DNA of 64,000 bases from Ascoidea rubescens DSM 1968. Taxonomy: Eukaryota; Ascomycota; Saccharomycetes; Ascoideales; Ascoideaceae. Under the pieces are notes generated by a model. It was not told where the DNA came from. It saw only the letters and a program-made list of their open reading frames with translations, and did no database searches. The translations under genes and the position numbers were made by a program. Of the stretch, positions 37,401 to 49,165 are shown piece by piece. The stretch lies in the NCBI RefSeq assembly GCF_001661345.1, contig NW_017962916.1, positions 443,369-507,368 on the forward strand, written 5' to 3'. Each line of letters starts with the position of its first letter. Position 1 is the stretch's first letter.

Positions 37401-39429
37401 ACTGACAAAGTCTCATGAAAATTTCAATGTGTTTGTTCACAATGTAAGTTAGTAACTTAACGGCATACCTCAGAAAGAAACAATATTTTCTCATATTGTG
37501 ATTCACCGAAACTAAATATTGCTTAATATCAGATGCAATGACAAGTGGTTTAGTATTTCAAACCAGATGCCATAAATAAATGTCACCAGTGTCTATCATT
37601 AAAATCTATGCTGATATTCATTCTTTTTCAAGAATCTCTTCCATCCTAGTTTTCTTGAAGGAACCAAGCAAATTGATATTGATTATTACCTTCTTCGAGA
37701 AATTATTTCTGATAATTAACTGACACTAACTTTTGTTAATTCGAAAGCCAATTTGGCTGACATTGATACCAGGACAATTGATATAACTACATTTCAATCC
37801 CTGGTTAACATATTATATTGATGGCATATTATCCAAACATAGTACATTCAATGAAACAATTTGAGACGAAGTAAGGATAATTGGTTTAATATTGTTGCTT
37901 TTCTTAACTTTACAATTCTGTCACAGACGCATTCCCACTACTAAATTGAATTTAATATATTTGATTGTCTTTCATTTTCTATTTCTACTTAGTTTTCAAA
38001 CTGAATTTACGTGTCTTCTATTCTACAACTTAAATTTTTCAAATTTCTGCTTTTCCAAAATTAAATGAAAAATATGTTTATTGAAACAGATAATAATATT
38101 ACAGTTATTTATTTTTTCTATTGTTTGTTAAATTTATTCCGGTTTTTATTTAACCTTGACCGATTGCCAGCAGAGGTGATAAAAGTTATTCATATCAACA
38201 TTATCATATTTCGGTTCAGGTTATACAATTATGAATTGTAATAACCACAAGAGGATTGTCTGCCTAGTTTATATTTGTCAACATCCTTGATGACTTTTCC
38301 TACTGCAAATATTTAAGTTTTTGGGTTTGGCATTGACTCTGCCATCGAATTTTGTTCGTTTTCACAGATATCACACCAACGGAATACTCCTTATCTTTCA
38401 ATATAGCATTTGCATTTATTGCAAAGTTATACAATTAATGGAACTTATTACAAGCAGGAAACAAATAAATTATGTATCATATTATATTGATCAAAACGAT
38501 TTCACAAATTATTGTCGGAGTACAATTTCCAATCAAAGAGAGTTGACTTCAACGGCATTTTCCTTTAACTGTTGAAAAAGAATTTCCAAATCATCTAGCG
38601 GTTCAAAAGTTTGATCTTTCTTATTTCCGAATGACATTCTAGAGGTTTCGTCGTATGTTTGGTAATGAGCAATTCACTCCAGTTGTAAGTTGTATCCACC
38701 GTCTTAGTAAGGTTTTGTTTATCACACCGGTTGAATAGTATTTCAGTAGCCCAAGTGTTGGACTTAGAATTGATTATGTCATGTCAATGATCTCTTCAAA
38801 AAATTTTACCGGTAATTTTGGTTCGACTTAATTGACTTCCTTGATCGTTGGTGGATTAACAAAATCTCTCAAGAATTTTGCATTTTGAAAGTTTCCTGAA
38901 TTCACAAATTTATTTGTCCGTTTAACAAGCAATTGTACTCATCTGTCTGCTCTTTAATCCTTCGGCCACTGCGTAGCACAACCGCCTTTAATCGTTGGTT
39001 CATCAACATTAAGTCAATTACGGCAGGTTCAGTTGATCTCGTCATAACTAGCAGTTATGAAAATCAATTATATTAGTATCTTTGCAGTTACAGATATTGT
39101 TGGTGAACCGAAAATTCAATATAGAGAATTGTGCATTATTTTCTAACTTCTCGCAGAAAATAAAATTGATTGAGGTGAAACTTGGTTGTTATTCTATGCG
39201 GTGAACCTCCCATGAATGGGTGAATTGAATAAACCTGAATAGCCATAATAGGACCTTTGACAAAGCCATTTAAATTGAAATTTAATATTATTTAATGATA
39301 TCCAGTGTTGTATCGCACAACCAGCGCTTAATAAATCCATTATTGCATTGAATAACAATAAACAAAAAGGTCAATATCCATTTCAGAAAGCCGATGATTA
39401 GAAACTGCGGAACCGAATTGGATCAAAAC
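37401..39429. other. Unassigned AT-rich DNA
   Basis: Probably includes the eroded RNase H and LTR of relic N. The open stretch 38,321-38,575 (+) shows no clear motif. No other repeat was recognised. Confidence 0.3.
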
Positions 39430-39553
39430 CAGGTTCCTATTAAAATAGATGCGAGCCACTCCCAAGACCACAATCTTTCACTCGGCGTCTGTCGTAAGAA
39501 TCAAGCAAAATACAGTAAAGTTGAAATGTTTGTATGAAAGAGGAAAGTTCAAA

Positions 39554-39586
39554 AATCCACCGGCTTCTTCTCCTGGCCGGTGGATT
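39554..39586. repeat. Perfect hairpin, 11-base arms
   Basis: AATCCACCGGC (39,554-39,564) and GCCGGTGGATT (39,576-39,586) are perfectly complementary around an 11-base loop. The hairpin lies inside the inner part of the element E 3' LTR. Such a perfect GC-rich stem stands out in otherwise decayed DNA. It could be a LTR structural element (R/U5 or terminator-like) or a local inverted duplication. Confidence 0.6.
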
Positions 39587-39736
39587 AAATAATCCCGCGT
39601 CACGGGGCAGACCGGTGACTGATACGATCACACCAAGTGTAGACACACCACAACCTTAGAACGGCCCCCCTCGGCCCAGTATCGAGACTGCGGACAACGC
39701 AGCATAGTTGTCAAACTTTTCAAACATTCTCCATAC

Positions 39737-39840
39737 GACCGTTTGGGTTGGCCCATCGATTACCAGTTGCAGCGACATAACATGCATTTCAGGGATTTGC
39801 TGAGGAGCGCAATCGAGTGGGTTCCAATCCGAATCACCGC
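39737..39840 (+). other. tRNA-like segment antisense inside the LTR of element E
   Basis: The + strand shows GACCGTT (39,737-39,743), a box A look-alike TGGCCCATCG (39,749-39,758), and a near-consensus box B GGTTCCAATCC (39,820-39,830). The order and spacing, with about 60-70 bases between boxes, suit a Leu or Ser tRNA with a long variable arm. It aligns by eye with 57,854-57,958. It is degenerate and not expected to be a working tRNA. Confidence 0.45.
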
Positions 39841-42800
39841 CATCTGAATGTAACCATCTCTGGGTAAGAAAAGTAGGTGTTATTCATATGCTGGCATTTG
39901 CGATGCGTTGAGAATGCGGTTCGTACCCTTCAAGCAGAAGGCGTTGTGAAGTTCCCTTGCGATGTGTGACAAGGACCCTACTCAAACAGTTTGATTGCTT
40001 CCTTTTTAATTTGCTCCGAAAAATTCATTTCGCTTTGCCGCAAATCAAGCTTCCATTATTCGCTGATACATTAATGACATCGCTGAACAGCAATAATTGC
40101 ATAACAACATCCAAAGATTCCGAAGCAAGCAGTAAAAGAAAGAATTTAGTTGTAGCAACTTAATCATTCTGATAATGAAAACCAAAACCTGCAATATAAA
40201 CAAATCTATTCGATTTCGATATAATATCCCCATTGTCAGTCAAACAAATGAATTACAACATTGTGGAATATTGAACCAAAAATCACACTGGCTCTATTAA
40301 TCGGATAGAGCCTGAGCGCGGTAATCAGCAAAACCATCAGCATCAACATTTGAATCATTCAAAAAATACATTGAGAGATTCCAACACTACGACAGTATCT
40401 GCTTTAGTCATGAGATCAGTAAGAGTTTCTTTTGCATCATGTCATGAGAAAGAAAAAGCAGCACTGCACTTCGAATGTATAAACAGATACCTCAGTGAAC
40501 TATCCATGGAGTCTTTGTGATTTAGATATGGTTAGCCAAGTTAACACAAGTGTCTCTTTAAGAGTCGATGAGTGGTGAATCAACGGCTGTACCAATATTA
40601 TTGAAGACCGGCAATAGGACGAGATCTTCTTTGACTGCGTCAGTAAAAAAAATGTACTTTGCTTCACAAATGATCTGGGCCACTGAAACCAGCTTCTTTG
40701 AGTCCCAAAAACCTCGCTTTTGATTAATGTCGATCATTCAAATAAGAACCGATTTTCAATCACCAGTGACTTCGGCGCAATCTCTGTGAGGTACGCAACC
40801 AACTGAACTGAAACGGCAGCTTTGTGATGATCTGATGATGGATTTCACTTCCAAAATCATCGCACCCTCTCAGCACTCGATGGATGGATCTTACATAGTG
40901 CAACATGATATCAACCTCGTAATTCAACCCCAAATACCATGCCGTACAGTAGTCGATTTGCAGCAAATTACATGATTGATCATCAGTTCGGAAAAGGTAT
41001 GATTCATCAGCTTCTAATTTAGAGCCATTTGTTTTAAGCAGCACCTTCTTTGGGTCAATAAGAATGAGATTATATTGCAAATTTGAATTATCCATTTTAG
41101 AAAGTCGATCCATCACACTGATCTACGTCTCCATATATACCGAAATACTTTCGTTACTTTCAGCATCATCAAGACCAAAAAAATGACCCACAGTTGACAA
41201 GTGGTCATTGAATTTAAACAAAGAACTGACATAGGAATTAACTAGGTTGGCCTTTCAATCAAATACAGCTACCGTGATGAGGTGATACTTATATGATTTG
41301 AGCGTGCAGTCGTGAATGAATTTTGTAATAGGTAACAAGCAATGATCAGCAACATCTCATTAACCCCATTGGATTGCAAGACATCAAGGAGTTCCTTGTA
41401 GTCACAAAGTGGAGTGTGTTTAAGTCCATGTCTTCTTGTGTCTACGCTATAGACATTTGTTAATCTTCAGCGACATCAAATCCAGTATTGAAATTCATGT
41501 TCAATGCAGCAAAGGCGTAACTATAAAGAAAAGGAGTTACCACATGAATTTGATGATTAGTGAATGACAATGATGTTGCAACAGCAAGAAAATCTATAAC
41601 ATTATCAAACCTAATTAATACCCCAAATGTTTAAAAATAATCAATTGATTGAAGCTGCTAAAAACTTTTAACCGCAATTGTGGTCTTCGCCAAATTAGAA
41701 GATGTTACTGAATTCTTTATAAACACACAAGAACTGCCCACAGGCACGTTTCCTGCTGCGTCAGCAACTGTCGAATGAGTGAGGTTATCAGGCATAGCCT
41801 CAAGGTCTGCTTGGAAAGCGACTTATTTGATTGGCTTTGCGGCGTTTGGCCTACCAGTAGTGGCGGCTATCTGGGCTACAGCCTTATATGTTAAAGGGGA
41901 CCGGCATCTAATCATATTTTTTGAGTGCTTTGTAAATCGGATAAGTTAATTCTCAATGTCACCGTGAATTTTTTGACAAACTCCTTGGGTTCCTCCGCGT
42001 TGGTGCTATTCAGATTCACCACAAGACTTAGCATCAGCACCTTGATCATTATATTCGGAGTGAGAAACAGAACTTTTTGAATCCATTTCATTGTCATCGA
42101 GATTTCATTTCTTTTCACGATATGAACTGCTGTCCGGTCATTAATCATTTCCATTGGAGTAATTATTTGATGTGCTGCCTGAATCAATCTCAGTTGTGTT
42201 TTCTTGCTGGATGATAGAAGTAGAGTGATCATCCCTCGAAATGTCAGCCGCAATAGGGGTGTCATCGACGGCAGTTGCAATTGTTTAATCAATGGCGAGA
42301 ATGCATGAACCATTAAATACAAGTTGCATATCTTCAAACCGACAAACGGAACAGACGACATCACAGCTGTTATGGTGAATCTACACGCAGTAGGTGTCTC
42401 TAATTATGCGCTAGCCAACCAAACCACAGCTGACACTTGCAACACCCAATTTGGCTTCCCTGGCCGTGCTGAAAATGATTGAACAAGCAGCGTATCCAAA
42501 TCCTCTCAACATACCAGCGGTTGTATTTTTACATCAACGAATTGAGAACTGGTAGTCAACTGAAGGAAATGACTGATGGAAAACAAAATACATCAAAAGA
42601 AATGGGCTCTCACTTCTTCACTCTCCAAACAATCAGAATCGCTGCCCTCAATTGATGCTGTGCTGTCTCAAGTCATGATGGCATTTTGCAACCGTTGATC
42701 GACCCCATTTGCTAAGACTTAATCGGATCGCACAGTTCACCCTTGATTCCTTTTCATGGAGAAGAATTTTCGAACGGCCTCGATGCTGAATTATTATCAG

Positions 42801-44389
42801 ATCACGCAGTAATGACGGTTTCAACCAATATTCGAAGTGTATAACCAATATGATGTACAAACCTGGCAACAGTTGATGATTGTGGTATGCGAGCAACATC
42901 ATCGTAGCTGGATTGAACATCATCATTCCCAACATAATATCAACTCCTATCAACAGCAGCAGCTAGCATTGGGCCAACAATTTACACGGCAAGTCGACCA
43001 GCACTAAACGAAATCTTTTCTGTGGAAGACGCACCAAATCATTTAGTCTGGTTTTCTTTGCGACATGAGAAAGATTTTGAAAAGCCAGCCGCAGAAATTC
43101 CAAAGAATGTCCATTTATATTTTGCAACACGGTGATCTGGAGGAGGTAGTCCCTGATTGAAAGATGTAGTAAAAGGCTCAAATAAACATGGCCAAACGAG
43201 ATATTCACATTATCTTGCAGGTGCTTGATTAGCAGCCGATGAAGGATTAAAATAAACCAAATCATCTTCGAATGAAGACCAGGCCTCTTTAGTTGTGGCC
43301 GCTGAAAATAAAATTTTGTTTGCACCATTGAAAGCACAAAGAATATCTCGTAGTGATCCGTAGATGAGACCCTTTGCGGTTCCAGCACCTGTGAAATAAT
43401 CAATGGTTTCACCAATTTCAGCAATCAGACTCAGAAGAGGAGTTAAGTCGCTGAGCCAATTACCGTTAGGTCAAATAGGTTGGAATGCAACACAATCAAA
43501 ATAGGTCCATTTCGCCCTCTAATTCACCCTGGAAGTTACTTTGTATCGTCAATCTTGGAGGGACTGGTCAACTTCGCAATCCTCTTGACCAAGCAATGCA
43601 GCCAAAGAATCACCTCAATCTCATTACCTTGCAGGAACTGTTGGTGGTGTTAAACTCTGACCAGCCAAATATCCCCTTGGTAACAAGGATAGCACGGTTT
43701 TCATTTTTTTATTGGCGTCGGAGATGGTTTCTTAGCAGCTGAGACTAACGCTGGTCAGGGGGACCTACCAACTAATGGATGAACACCAAGATGATTGGCC
43801 AAAACTTTTCCGTTACTAAATGTTTTATTATTAAAGTCTGCAACTTTAGTGCAAACTGATTCAGCGTAGGTGGTGTCCTGAAGAAAACCGCTTCCAAAAT
43901 ACTCGCTTCTTGATCACCATTGACGAATTAGACAGTACTGCAATTAAATCCAATAAAAAATAATTGTGGTTCTTCATTTTGGATATGGTGCGTCTCTAGT
44001 AACCAAAAGAAGGAGACCTGCTGATAGTATTAGAACCCTCAGTTCCAACTAATCCATGAAGTTCCTCCAAGCGAAGTACTGCTCACCGGCCATTCCACCC
44101 AATGTATTCCATTTCTTAGAATCCAGAGGAACCCAATCTGCCTGTAACCAACGTAGGGAAAATCGACTCCAAAGGTGTCATAGCTTTGTTTTGGAGAATA
44201 TTATCAGCATGTACTACACCTTCTTTGCTTATCGGTCGATCCAACAAATTAAACTGACCAGATATCATATTGAACACCGAGCCACAAGAAATAATCAGAG
44301 CAGCACCTATAAGTATTTCTGATTTTTGCTCACCAGGATTCGCAACTTGGCACAAATATTGTTGTGGCGAGCAGATCATAATATATTAA

Positions 44390-44600
44390 CGTAGTGGAGG
44401 ATACACGAACAAACATCGTAGGGGAAATGGGCAGCCTGTTGAATAAAGAACTGGTTTGGACCACAGACCGCCACGGGAAAAGAACGGGGACAGATGCTGA
44501 GAGACACATTGTACACATTCGTGAGATTGACGAGACAATCTGTCATCGATATCTTCCCCTGACTGTCTGATATCTATCCGAGTATTCAATGAAAGAAGAT
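44390..44600 (-). repeat. 5' LTR (inner part) of element E
   Basis: The + strand text GACAGATGCTGAGAGACACA then TTGTACACATTCGTGAGATT aligns with the reverse of the LTR block GGAGCCTC, GGATGTCTAC, GGTCCCTCAGTGTC. It immediately precedes gag of element E on the - strand and lies back-to-back with the + strand element L. Confidence 0.6.
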
Positions 44601-47600
44601 GGCGATTTCGGTTAAAAAATTTGTTCTTATATAATTTTTGACATAGATATATGATTATTGATTGGCCATCACTTCAACCAAATTGGGAATACTTGCCGGC
44701 AAATGATAGAAAATAAAACGGATGCTGCTAACCTCACAGCTTTGATTTCGGTTTTCAATCTCAAAGATAGTCCATACAGTAGTTGGTTTAAAGATTTCTC
44801 GAAGAAACTGTACTGGTTGCTGATATTGTTGAATGAAGCTAAGTAAAAGCTGCTTCAGATTCGAAATGGCAGAGGTTGGTTACTGGAGAATCTGCTCCCG
44901 GCGTGGTAGGAGAATTGCATTACAATTAGTAGAATGGACTTGAAGCATTGGTTGACTTGGAGTAGCTACGATGTCTGATTAATGATGAAATATTTCTTAT
45001 GGGAAAGTCCATACTTACCTATGTTAGGGGGTGAAAACTATTAGGCAGGAACAAAAAGGAATAACATGATTTTGTTCTGATGTAATGCGTTGTTTTCTCC
45101 GTCTACAATGCTGATCTCGATGCTACCGCATTCCATGCAGTTTTTGTTTCGCGCTCGATTTTGAAGTAAGTTTTCTCACTGGAAATACAAAAAATCGCAA
45201 ACTTTTGTAAATCTAGTAAATATTTTGGTCAATCATCTAGAAGATGAGTTGAATAGTGGCAAAACACGTTCGACAACGGCCGTCTCTGCTACTAACAAAC
45301 AATTCAGAAAGCCGAAAGGAAAAAAAAAAGTAGTAGCATTCTCACAAAATCAGAGGGTTGGCCAGTTAATGAGTGGCACAGCAGCCAGCCCTCGCAGGGT
45401 CGTCAGATCCAGTCAATGTATGCCAATTGTGGAATCACCGCAGGATCGCGAACTCGATCAGCCACTGTTTGCACGGAGGGTGATACTTTTGGGAGCAGAT
45501 GACGATGTCCAAACAGTTTTATTACAGTTATTCTGCACTCAAACATATTTGGCTCTCTTTGACTGGTTCACCCAATGGAGTTCCCGCTCAAGACAGACTA
45601 CTGCAATTGGCTACACTATCGTTCTCGTCAATGCAATTCGTAGTGTCATGGTTCGAAACAGTAGATCATTGCCAGATAATTTTTGAGTCGCTCCGCGGCG
45701 TAGACCTGATTTCAATTTTCGCTCCAAAAATGTAAGCCTATCCTTTCATTCAGAGCAAATTTTACCCATTCAAACGGTTGATTGGTTGGTAAGAAGGCCC
45801 CGCTCTGATTATATAAAAGTCTGCAATCCCCATTTGCTGGTGCGGTATCTACTTCAAAATGGCGTCGGCATTTGAGTCTACTAGCTGGAAATCTTGCAAA
45901 AAACATAACAAAAATCAAGTGGATTGACACCGCGCCCAAGTCAAAATCAGCTTCATGAGTCATTGGCACACCAAACTCATTTTGACGTACGTTACTCAAT
46001 AAGCGGGCAACATGTCGGGTTGGACTACGTCTTGATGATCTGGATAAACCAATGCCTTTTTTGGTGTTGATCTGAGATCAATTTAATTCTCACAGTTGAT
46101 AATTGCACAAGATATGAAGCCGGTGCTGCGGCTTTTAATCCATCAGAAGCTGCTGCAAGGATGGTATTTTATTCTCAATCTATTTAACCATTTGTAGGGA
46201 AGGCGGATCAGTTCTTTGAGTTTGATAAAGTGCTTGGGTCAAAGTTCTTTGAAGATTATTGTCAACATGAAGAAATCAAAACGGATAAATGAATTTCATA
46301 TCAGTGCTTTCACGATGAAGTCGCCGAACAATGACAAAGAGCAATCAATCCACAAGCCATGACAATAGCAATTGACGGCAATGTCATTGACCACTTGCCG
46401 ATTGAAGATGCGATGGGTACAGTGTGTTTAATCAATTTACTTCCCGCAATATATCGCGCTTTGTAGGGTACTTTCTAGAAATTATTTCTTGCAAAAAATT
46501 AGTTATAGATATGTTGATGGTGAATGGAACATCCGCGAACGGCATGGATCCCAAACATTCCAGGCAATCGAAGTCCAGTGTTGCAACTGTTATCTGTGGG
46601 GACCCCGCTGGTATATCATTAGAACAGTCTAAACAATGTAAGACCAATATAATGCTGCGTTGTTGTCAGCTTTGTTTCTCGATTCAAAAATTGCAAATAC
46701 CACTCTAATGATGAGTTCGTGCCGGCCATCCAAAGAAGAATAGCGTCTGTGGTAGCTGTTACGTTCTTCGCTGCTAGTGCAAAAAAGACTGATCTGTCAA
46801 CTGCTAACTATCACGAAAATACAACAACTGCAATTACTTCACACGTATCGGCAACAGAATCCAATGCATCTAAATATAGAAACCCCCATGAAGCCCATGA
46901 ATATAATGCCATCACCCAAGAAGATGTCATCCCAGATGGTGTCAAAACCGAAATCGGAAATTCAGTTGTATCACGAGCGGCCACCGATCAATTTCAAGAC
47001 GTCGATAGTACTGACACTGCTGCAAAATCTAATATGAACCAACATCCTGCGACTAAAAGTAATTGTCCAAACGAGCTAGAAGTCATTCACATTCACTTAA
47101 GCGAGGAACTTATCGCTGAAGATATACTGGTAATCACAGATGTCACCGCAGCTATTTAACCGCTGCTGGGGTTGGTCCTACCAGTCGCAGTCCATGCTGC
47201 CACCCGAAATCCGAATGAATGTACTCTTTAAGCCGTTACTTTTAAGCACTTTGTAGGCGTCGCAATCTGAGGCCTCTTCATGCCGATGCGGCATCATAGG
47301 AATTAAACGCTCTTTGATTACCTGTCAGAACAGCATTTCTTCAAGATGATATCGATGGTGATATTTTCATAAGACAACCCTTTTGATTTGCTAATGCTGA
47401 ATATCGTCACAGTTTTGCAAGCTACACAAATCAATTTATGAACTAAATCATCATCTTTTTTCTTGGTATAAATATATCTTTTATGTTCATCAATATTTTT
47501 TGTCTCAATGAGTTTCAGGAGATTTTTCGGTGTTTTATCCTTTCAAGAACAAGGAGTGAAGCATTTTTGAATTATAAGTCGTTGACCAAATTATTGCCAG

Positions 47601-48529
47601 ATCAAGAGATGCGATGGACAGGCTGGGCAAGTCATATCTCAGTTGATTGATTAAAATGAAAAATATTGGAGTAATGCAGGGTCGCGTTCTTGGGCTCGCT
47701 AATGTTCAATGTAAGAACGGCGTTTCGGCATCAACCTGCATCTACGTCCAACTGACAGTTCAACACTTTTACAATGAGAACTCCAGATTAAAGGCTACAC
47801 CACCGATGATCAGCCCTTACAAGGTCCTACATAACATAAACGTCTCTGAGTAAGATGCTCAAGTATCATTAGTCTACAAATAGATATTGGCTTTGCTGTT
47901 TTGTTGCAAAATATTTTGGGATGATCATCGATTTGCGTTTGGGATACTTAGTTGATATTTTTGGTCACTGTCAACGATTCACGAGGTTATGGTGAACAGG
48001 TGTAAAGATAATTGGACTAAGATCTATTTCCTGTTTATTAGAAGCTTCCTATGTCATTTGATTTAGTTAGCTACTTTGACAGTGATTGTGCTGGGGACAT
48101 CGGTAAACGAAAAGCAGTCGGTGGATATAGGTTAATCATTGGTGAAAAGCAGAATATTGGGAGCTCAAAACAGCAGTCATTACAGACCTTGATGACATCT
48201 GAACCAGAATACGTACAACTGACCAAAGTAGCTCGACCGCTGGGCTTCCAACACAGTTCGTCAAAAATTTTTGTGCAAATCTTGATAAGCCAACAATATG
48301 TTCTATAGCAGTTCCGCCTTTAGTTTTGCAAATATCCCACCAATCACGGGATTGACAATGATATCTTAATCAAATATCATACCATAAAAGGCTTATGCAT
48401 TGGTGCGTTTACTCATGCAAAAGTAGATATTGAAAGTGATGCCGCTGGTTTGTTAACCAAGGCACCTAGCGCTGTGGTGCGCAACTATCTCAAAGAGTTG
48501 CTTCAATGATTCAATTAATATCTGTTAAG

Positions 48530-49165
48530 GCATTGTTGTTTAAGTTGAGTTAACACTATCTCATTACTATTGTTGATTCATTTCATGCTTCATATGCTGC
48601 AGTGCTTTTCTAGCTTTATTTAACTGACTGCACTGTTATTATGATCACATTGGTTAAGTTTTCATTGTATTGCTGCATTTCTTTTTAATTTGAAGAGTAA
48701 CTATGGTGCTGGGGTTAAATAATCGGATTTTCACTTGATTTGCTATTCATTTATTTTCTAATTTTTTCATAATTGGACAGCCTTTGGTTTGATATTAGTG
48801 TCCACAATTGTAGACACAAGAATGGCTCAGAAAATCGGTTGTTCATGAGCCAACAACTAACCCAGGCAGCAGGGTAACTGTGTTGACGCACAAAACACGA
48901 GAACGGTTCGTGCCCCTTCTTCGTAAAAAGATAGAACAGTCTTCCCTGCGAAACTCATCGGCCCAAGTTTGAGAAACACCAAAAAACTTAGCCCAATTTC
49001 GGGAGCCACTTGGATGTATGCCTTTGTTTTCTGGCTGTCGGTCTGGAGTCTGCTTTCGTCACCCTCAGCGGATATCTAAGCTCTCCATAAAGGAAGCAGG
49101 CTAAATAGTTTTAGTTCTGTTTATTTCTATCCTGATTGACTGTAATATATTATCATGGATTAGGT
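48530..49165 (+). repeat. LTR between elements L and A
   Basis: It follows the RNase H end of L and precedes the gag of A. Blocks CCAACAACTAACC, GTTGACGCACAAAACACG, CTTCCCTGCG and TTTGAGAAACACC match the LTRs at 57,358-57,490 (+) and 57,990-58,140 (-). The inner part GGGAGCCACTTGGATGTATG ... CCATAAAGGAAGCAGGC matches 52,869-52,980. One LTR appears to serve as the 3' LTR of L and the 5' LTR of A. The outer edge is estimated from a TGTTTAAG start resembling the other LTR starts. Confidence 0.65.
49085..49093 (+). promoter_or_regulatory. TATA-like element in the L/A LTR
   Basis: CCATAAAGG, at the place of CCATAAAAGG in the A/B LTR. Probably the former core promoter of element A. Confidence 0.45.

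Larger units (their letters stand above)
39430..39990 (-). repeat. 3' LTR of element E
   Basis: On the - strand: TGTCACACATCGCAAGGGAA (counterpart of GACGCACAAGGCAAAGGCCC), then ATGCCAGCATATGAATAACACC (counterpart of ATGCCCTTATCTCAAATACACC), the tRNA-like antisense block, and GTGTCTACACTTGGTGTGAT followed by CAGTCACCGGTCTGCCCCGT. It aligns with the LTR at 57,610-58,200 through most of its length and fits about 560 bp. Confidence 0.65.
39430..44600 (-). mobile_element. Ty1/copia element E with LTRs at both ends, broken
   Basis: A - strand copia element of about 5.2 kb. Parts: 5' LTR 44,390-44,600; gag 42,960-44,280 (start G-S-V-F-N-M-I-S-G-Q-F-N-L-L like A-S-V-F-N-L-N-G-A-Q-L-G-L-L of element B; later K-E-A-W-S-S-F-E-D-D-L-V-Y-F-N like the generic copia Gag A-K-E-A-W-D-x-L-E); linker 41,990-42,330, similar to 60,112-60,294; RT 40,760-41,500; RNase H 40,600-40,760. 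The stretch 40,760-41,116 is open for 118 codons and contains L-L-K-T-N-G-S-K-L-E-A-D-E-S-Y and I-H-R-V-L-R-G, equal to the RT end before R-V-L-R-Y-L-K-G-T. RNase H shows W-D-S-K-K-L-V-S-V-A and C-E-A-K-Y. The 3' LTR is at 39,430-39,990. Many breaks; old. Confidence 0.75.
44640..49165 (+). mobile_element. Ty1/copia element L, broken
   Basis: A + strand element. Gag spans 44,660-45,340: D-S-P-Y-S-S-W-F-K-D-F-S-K-K-L resembles the copia Gag start N-Y-x-x-W-x-x-x-M, and later N-H-L-E-D-E-L-N-S-G-K precedes a Lys-rich tail. Integrase C-terminal half lies at 45,500-45,740 (G-S-P-N-G-V-P-A-Q-D-R-L-L-Q-L-A, like T-P-x-Q-N-G-V-A-E-R-x-N-R-x-L-x-E-M-A). An acidic Thr/Ser/Asn-rich linker at 46,719-47,159 is open for 146 codons. 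RT runs 47,180-48,040. RNase H spans 48,051-48,510 with Y-F-D-S-D-C-A-G-D-I-G-K-R-K-A-V-G-G-Y, S-S-K-Q-Q-S and S-E-P-E-Y, then H-T-I-K-G and D-A-A-G-L-L-T-K-A, a full copia RNase H series. A LTR follows. Its Gag differs from that of A and B. Many breaks. Confidence 0.7.

Noticed and set aside
39554-39586. A Helitron 3' end (hairpin before CTRR)
   Set aside because: The bases 10-12 positions after the hairpin do not give CTRR, and the hairpin is within a recognisable LTR.
45225-45686. A host gene of 153 codons on the + strand
   Set aside because: Its first half fits the tail of a copia Gag and its second half overlaps a copia integrase C-terminal motif (N-G-V-P-x-x-D-R), followed downstream by linker, RT and RNase H of element L.
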